64,000 nt of DNA from Chelydra serpentina (Eukaryota; Chordata; Testudines; Chelydridae): NCBI GenBank assembly GCA_037349315.1, contig JBAIAC010000006.1, positions 52,820,501 through 52,884,500 on the forward strand, given 5' to 3'. Numbering within the stretch: the first letter of the stretch is position 1; each line of letters begins with the position of its first letter. The notes under the pieces are model-generated. The model was given only the letters and a program-made list of their open reading frames with translations, made no database searches and was not told the DNA's origin. Positions 59,869 to 64,000 of the stretch are shown here, one piece after another. A program made the position numbers and the translations under genes.

Positions 59869-60532
59869 CAGGGCCGGCTCCAGGCACCAGCCTACCAAGC
59901 ATGTGCTTGGGGCGGCACCTGGAGGGGGGCGGCACTCTAGGTTTTTTTGTTTAAAAAAAACAAAAAAAACCCACCTTTTTGCTGGCGCCCCTGCCGGGGC
60001 AGCGGGGCGGCCTGCGTGCTCCGCTCCCAGCCGGGGCAGTGGGGCGGCCGGCGTGCTCCGCTCCCAGCCGGGGCAGCGGGGCGGCCGGCGTGCTCTGCTC
60101 CCCGCCGGGGCCGCCGGCGTGCTCCTCTCCCGGCCGGGGCAGCGGGGCGGCCGGCGTGCTCTGCTCCCCGCCGGCGCCCCGGCCGGGGCCACCGGCGTGC
60201 TCCGCTCCCGGCCGGGGCAGCGGGGCCGCCGGCGGTGTGCTCCGCTCCCGGCCGGGGCAGCGGGGCGGCCGGCATACTCCGCTCCCTGCCGGGGCCGCCG
60301 GCGTGCTCCGCTCCCGGCCCGGGCAGCGGGGCGGCCGGCGTGCTCTGCTCCCTGCCGTCGCCCTGGCCGGGGGAGCGGGGCAGCGGGCATACCGCCCTCC
60401 CTGCTGCAGGCATTTTGGCCGGGCGGCGTTGTTGGGGGGGGGGGGATGTTTTGGCCGACGTTGGGGGGGGGCGGTGCTTGTGGGGGTTTTTATTTTTTGC
60501 TTGGGGCGGCCAAAAAGCTAGGGCCGGCCCTG
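59869..60532. mobile_element. 664-bp non-autonomous hAT element carrying a minisatellite
   Basis: CCCGCAAG is perfectly duplicated at 59861-59868 and 60533-60540, the 8-bp length of hAT. Termini are CAGGGCCGGCTCCAGGCACC and TAGGGCCGGCCCTG, inverted repeats over CAGGGCCGGC. The interior includes T/A and G homopolymer runs and a 37-bp GC-rich tandem array. A 141-bp sibling with the same termini sits in CR1 at 34684-34824. No transposase sequence. Confidence 0.92.
59993..60395. repeat. GC-rich minisatellite, 37-bp unit
   Basis: About ten full or partial units based on GCCGGGGCAGCGGGGCGGCC plus GGCGTGCTCCGCTCCCA. Shorter units of about 29 bp lack GCAGCGGG. Because 37 is not a multiple of three and the unit lacks stops, long Gly/Ala/Pro/Arg frames of 180-276 codons appear in several frames on both strands; none is a gene. 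Confidence 0.92.
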
Positions 60533-60930
60533 CCCGCAAGCAGCAGAGGTTGTCCTTTCACCACACCACAGCCCCACCAACCCTGCTTCCAAAGACAACA
60601 GGAGCTGTCCTGGAGTTGTCTGCATACTCAGCGATGCTGTTACTCCGCCGCTACCATATCCACCCCATTGACCCTCCTGCCACGTGAATCGAAACAGCCA
60701 CGTGAATCGAAACAGCCATTTTGACTCCCCATCCAGACCCGTGAACCTCCTTCCACAGTGCCCCATGTCATCTTTGGGGGCTGTCTTGCCCTTTTCACCC
60801 ACAATTGGGGAAAGATCACCACAGACCATTGGACACTGGATATCATTCACCAGAGATACTCTATAGAATTCCTCTTGTTTCTCCCTTGTCACCCACCCCA
60901 TGGTGGCCGTGGAGATCCCTTTCACTGAGA
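60533..60930 (+). pseudogene. DIRS ORF1 end and reverse-transcriptase start, broken
   Basis: After the hAT element the frame continues TRKQQRLSFHHTTAPP. An 18-bp unit CACGTGAATCGAAACAGC is tandemly duplicated at 60681-60716. From 60767 the frame reads VIFGGCLALFTHNWGKITTD and HWTLDIIHQRYSIEF, which I recognise as the N-terminal part of the DIRS reverse-transcriptase ORF, ending in a stop at about 60928. The catalytic reverse-transcriptase boxes are absent. Confidence 0.55.
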
Positions 60931-61329
60931 TCTCTTCTGCTCCAGATGTGCATTGGGGATGGATGGTTATACTGATAGCTCCCTTTCGGCTCACAAATAT
61001 CAATTCACAGACCTCCTCCACCTCTCTGTTCACCCCCACCACTCCCAACCCGCCTCTGCACCCACCTGGATCTCCTGACACAGGCGCAGGGACGCATAGG
61101 CACTGACTTTTGTTTTTGCTGGTGGGTGCTTTTGAAGACGTGTGTTTGAAGGGGAGGAGGCACTCTGCCAATTTTGGGTGAAGGTTATTTTCAGCATATG
61201 TATACACTTCTTTCACATACTGAATGTGTCCATCATTTGTATCTTTACTATTTTAATAATTATTACATTGTTATGAATGACATAATTACATTATCATGAA
61301 TTACAGTATATTAAAATCATTGCAATCAC

Positions 61330-61632
61330 CTACAAGCTGTCTTTGCTAACGTCCCAGTTTAAAGACATTATGTCTCACTGTAGCTTACTGGATGAAACTG
61401 TCAGCAATCTTATTTACAACTAGTTCCCTGATATTGTCTTGATGAACTTTAAGGAGAGCTACATTATTCAGTTGTGTATGTCCCATTGATGACTGGAGAT
61501 AATTTTTAACTATTCTGAAGCTGGAGAATGAGTTCAGGATGATACAAGCACAGTGAGAAGAATTCTTATAAATTTGCAGTATTCTGGAAACAGTGTTAAT
61601 AAACAGAGTACTGCAAATGACTCCAAGAGCTC
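61330..61632 (-). pseudogene. hAT transposase C-terminal remnant
   Basis: On the minus strand, frames give EELLESFAVLCLLTLFPEYC, KFIRILLTVLVSS, then in another frame ALLKVHQDNIRELVVNKIAD and SFIQ. This order resembles the hAT dimerisation region (hydrophobic helix, Ser-rich turn usually with an ERSFS motif, then a LALL helix). The ERSFS equivalent is destroyed. Several frameshifts and stops make it dead. Confidence 0.55.
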
Positions 61633-62060
61633 TTCTTTTGATGGGGAACAGCTAATTTAGGCACCATCATTTTGTATGTATATTTGAGATTATACTTTTC
61701 CAAGTGTATTACTTTGCATTTAACATTGAATTTCATCTGCCATTTTGTTGCCAAGTCACCCAGTTTTGTGAGATCCCTTTTAACTCTTTTCAATTTGCTT
61801 TGGATTTAACTATTTTGAGTAATTTTGTATCATCTGCAAACTTTGCCACCTCACTATTTACCCCCCCTTGTGCAAATCATTTATGAATATGTTGAACAGC
61901 TCTGGTTCCAGTACAAGCCCCTGGGGGACACCATTATTTACTTCTCTTCATTCTGAAAACTGACCATTTATTCCTACCCTTTGTTTTCTATCTTTTAACT
62001 GGAGTGCCTGGCAATGCTTTCAGGACCATCTAACTATCCTTAATTTAATTTAATGACAAG
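61633..62060 (-). pseudogene. CR1 reverse-transcriptase fragment inside the hAT element
   Basis: The minus strand encodes KRDLTKLGDLATKWQMKFNV and KCKVIHLEKYNLKYTYKMM, matching the region just after the FADD box of CR1 ([20 protein letters not shown] in the copy at 40996-42231). The flanking text contains a degenerate KVCR/FADD-like segment near 61830-61850. No 3' end is present, so it was truncated on both sides or eroded. Confidence 0.75.
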
Positions 62061-62255
62061 CCTTTTGTTATCTTAACCACCCTGCCTCTGTTGATAAACA
62101 AACTCCCTGCCCCAAGGGCAGAAGTTGTTAGCAGCACAGACCTCATCCGATTCCACACGCAAGCTCCAACTTCTGGGTGCTGAGCACCCACTTTTTTTTT
62201 CTCTCTGCATGCTTGAGCCCCAGATCACCCGCGGAGCAGTGCCTATGCAGGGATG

Positions 62256-62479
62256 ACTCCAACACCCCAGCCTGGGCCCACTCTACCTCTGGACTTGGTA
62301 TTTGGATAGGACTGCGAGTAAACAATGCATGCTGCATCTCCATGAGCGACATTCTCACACAACAGGAAGCTATCCACCAGAACCTGCTATAAGGCAAAAT
62401 GGAAGCATTTCACTACCTGGGCAGCCCACCACCATTAACCACTAGACTCCATGCCTATCATCCTGGACTACCTCCTCCA
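62256..62479 (+). other. DIRS internal sequence between the second hAT and the recombinase
   Basis: Sequence continues the DIRS element after the target duplication. VTQQEAIHQNLL-type and LDYLLQL-like text (about 62470) is probably the start of the recombinase region, but frames are broken. Confidence 0.4.
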
Positions 62480-62915
62480 ACTTAAGCTCTTGTGCCTCAC
62501 TCAGTCCTTCATCAGAGTTCATCTGCCAGCACTCAGTGCCTTCCTCCCCCACCCCCCGTAGATGGTTTTTCCACCTTCACTCATCCAACCACTGTTCACT
62601 TTCTCAAAGGTTTGTCAATGCCTTTCTACCGCTACAAAAACCTACCCATCTCTTGGGACCTCTTGGGACCTGAATATTGTTCACTCTACTCTTACTAAAT
62701 CACCCTTCAAACCCCTCGCAACCTGCTCTCTCGCCCACCTGTCCATGGAGGTGATCTTCTTGGTGGCTGTCACTTCGACCTGACACGTCTGTGAACTGAC
62801 AGCCATGATGGCTGGCCCACCCTACTCCATCTTCCATAAAGACTAAGTTTCCTTGCACCTACACCACAAATTCATCCTCCAAGTGGGCTCTCACCAAACT
62901 GCACACTGAACACTG
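62480..62915 (+). pseudogene. DIRS tyrosine recombinase, C-terminal region, inactivated
   Basis: A tyrosine recombinase in DIRS elements integrates the circular DNA copy. Visible are VHLPALSAFLPHPP/PPVDGFSTFTHPTTV (about 62520-62595), LKGL, then in a second frame SWDLNIVHSTLTKSPFKPLA, TCSLAHLSMEVIFLVAVTS. A 10-bp tandem duplication TCTTGGGACC at 62651-62670 exactly accounts for the frame change. At 62781-62786 the box corresponding to the first catalytic Arg reads stop-His-Val-Cys-Glu-Leu, where active relatives have Arg-Arg-Val-Ser-Glu-Leu. Later text MMAGPPYSIFHKD is followed by another stop. Confidence 0.7.
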
Positions 62916-63072
62916 CTTGCTAATCACCAGGGTTTGCAATCCATATAGGGACCGTCATTTGAAAAAGAAGAGGAGGTTGCTTACTGTAACTGGAGGTTTT
63001 TTGAGCTGTATGATCCCTATTTGGATTCCACCCACACTCCATCTCCTATGCTACAGACTCCATTACTTCTCC

Positions 63073-63375
63073 AAGGGCTTGTCTTCACTACCCGCCGGAT
63101 CGGCGGGTAGCAATCGATCTATCGGGGATCGATTTTTCACGTCTCGTTTAGACGCGATTAATCGATCCCCGAAAGCGCTCCCCGTCGGCTCCGGAAATCC
63201 ACCTCATCAAAAGGCGGAAGCGGAGTCGACTTGGGAGTGGCAGCGATCGACTCGCCGCCATCCTCACGGCCAGGTAAGTCGATTACGATACGCCGACTTC
63301 AGCTACGTTATTCACGTAGCTGAAGCTGCGTATCATAGATCCCCCCCCCCCCCCCCCCGCGCCCAGTGTAGCCCT
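63073..63375. mobile_element. Multi-hairpin palindromic element, CpG-rich
   Basis: The left end AAGGGCTTGTCTTCACTA resembles the end of the element at 3245; the right end CCAGTGTAGCCCTGGGCC is eroded. Internal inverted pairs: 63124-63144 with 63150-63170 (GGGGATCGATT...), and 63297-63308 with 63314-63325 (CTTCAGCTACGT/ACGTAGCTGAAG, perfect), the latter extendable to about 25 bp. A C-run of about 20 lies at 63339-63358. A 199-codon plus-strand frame (62917-63516) that crosses the DIRS end and this element is a chance fusion. Confidence 0.7.
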
Positions 63376-64000
63376 GGGCCAAGTATCCTACAAATTCTGA
63401 TCTTACATTTAGAAATAGATTCAGAACATTTCTCATTGTACAGAAATATATATAATGCTACAGCCCCATCCTGCAGAAAAGTGTTTATATATAGCCAATC
63501 AGAAGCACCATTATAGGTGGCAATCTACCCTTCCGATTTATACCTTCTGCAGGGCCAGCATCTGACAATTGTTCCTAAAAAGTCTGTTAAATGTTTAAAG
63601 AAATAGAGTGAAATTTTACAAATATATCAAAAGTTCAAGATCTAATCCATATTAATTACAATAAATGATAGGTCTGGTTCAATCCCCTAATGTTTTGAAA
63701 TTCAACAGACAAACATCTGAAATATTATATGGATTATAGTTTTTCATCATTTTTAAATTTACTTTAATTTGTGACAGTAAAAAGCAAATTAGCTGCTAGT
63801 TGGGTAAAATTATCCCCGTAGTAGATGAAGCCTGCTTACTATATACATATGAGTATTTAGTTTTCTAGGCATGGCTAATAATTTGAGCCTTTACCCAGCA
63901 AAACCGTATTCATTCAAATAGTTCTTTAACCTAATGGAACTATTTTATATGAATGAAGGTTACAGGATCAGGCCCAGACATAGGACGTGTTTTGAACAGA
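63376..64000. other. Unique AT-rich sequence
   Basis: Nothing recognised to the end of the window, apart from a small GATCAGGCCC remnant of the palindromic repeat group at about 63967. Confidence 0.45.

Larger units (their letters stand above)
61095..62247 (-). mobile_element. hAT element with perfect 11-bp termini, transposase remnant and CR1 insertion
   Basis: The termini CATAGGCACTG and CAGTGCCTATG are perfect inverted repeats. CAGGGACG (61087-61094) and CAGGGATG (62248-62255) form the 8-bp duplication with one C/T difference. Inside, the minus strand shows a decayed hAT transposase C-terminus (about 61330-61632) and a CR1 fragment (about 61633-62060). GGTGGGTGCTTTTG near the left and GGGTGCTGAGCACCCAC near the right are subterminal motifs shared with the element at 10328-10747. 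Confidence 0.85.
58330..63045 (+). mobile_element. DIRS-type tyrosine-recombinase retrotransposon, decayed and twice interrupted
   Basis: Three plus-strand coding remnants are in DIRS order: an ORF1 (gag-like) region to about 60760, the start of a reverse-transcriptase region (60767 onward) and a tyrosine-recombinase C-terminal region (about 62480-62880). Both ends carry a related motif in direct orientation: TTCTTCGTGTGATAGTCCCT at 58334 and TTTTTTGAGCTGTATGATCCC at 62997, each followed by a GATT motif; an inverted copy lies at 62938-62969. hAT elements at 59869-60532 and 61095-62247 interrupt it. Most of the reverse transcriptase and RNase H region is missing. DIRS and Ngaro subclasses are not separable here. 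Confidence 0.65.

Noticed and set aside
59560..60724. Long Gly/Ala/Pro/Arg frames (180-276 codons) on both strands
   Set aside because: They run across a 37-bp GC-rich minisatellite with no stops in several frames; similar frames on both strands show they are composition artefacts.
62917..63516. 199-codon plus-strand frame
   Set aside because: It fuses the end of the DIRS element, a multi-hairpin MITE and flank; no domain.

Overview
The window looks like vertebrate, most likely turtle, nuclear DNA from a gene-poor intergenic region or a very large intron. The background is AT-rich and carries no host exon I can recognise. The turtle call rests on repeat content: several CR1 LINE copies, a tRNA-headed SINE with a CR1-like tail, MIR-type core SINEs, hAT elements with 8-bp target duplications, many short palindromic DNA elements, and a tyrosine-recombinase (DIRS-type) retrotransposon. 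Family names come from recognition of motifs and memory, not from a search.

Layout. 1-5 kb: a truncated GC-rich repeat (about 521-1778) and a three-hairpin inverted-repeat element (3245-3510). 6-10 kb: a (CA)n array, a solo LTR with a 4-bp target duplication (6896-7551), and a hAT element whose left arm is an inverted copy of its own 3' end (8051-9642). 10-13 kb: a hAT element inserted into a palindromic tRNA-like repeat, a MIR, a palindromic element and a reversed CR1 tail. 14-25 kb: mostly unique sequence with two CR1 3' ends (15985-16740, 22275-23040), a partial second LTR (21655-22155) and MIRs. 25-31 kb: a CR1 tail, a C-rich hAT element with a perfect 8-bp duplication (28923-29712), and a foldback retroposon with an 11-bp duplication (30749-31005). 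34-36.4 kb: a decayed CR1 reverse-transcriptase copy interrupted by a 141-bp hAT element. 37.8-38.9 kb: a cluster of palindromic elements. 40.9-42.5 kb: the best-preserved CR1, reverse strand, with a 411-codon open reverse-transcriptase fragment. 43-46 kb: a 1178-bp solo LTR (5-bp duplication), a second foldback retroposon (11-bp duplication) and an unclassified repeat with an internal tandem duplication. 47-55 kb: palindromic elements, LTR-like sequence and four same-orientation tRNA/CR1-tail SINEs within 1.8 kb.

58.3-63.0 kb is the most complex part: a decayed DIRS-type retrotransposon split by two independent hAT insertions, each with its own 8-bp target duplication. The first hAT carries a 37-bp GC-rich minisatellite; the second carries transposase remnants and a CR1 fragment. 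A multi-hairpin element follows at 63.07-63.38 kb.

No genes work together here as a host pathway. The window records nested insertions by retrotransposons (CR1, DIRS, LTR, SINE) and DNA transposons, and all recognised coding remnants belong to them. Many long open frames are artefacts of GC-rich minisatellites or antisense shadows of CR1 and DIRS.
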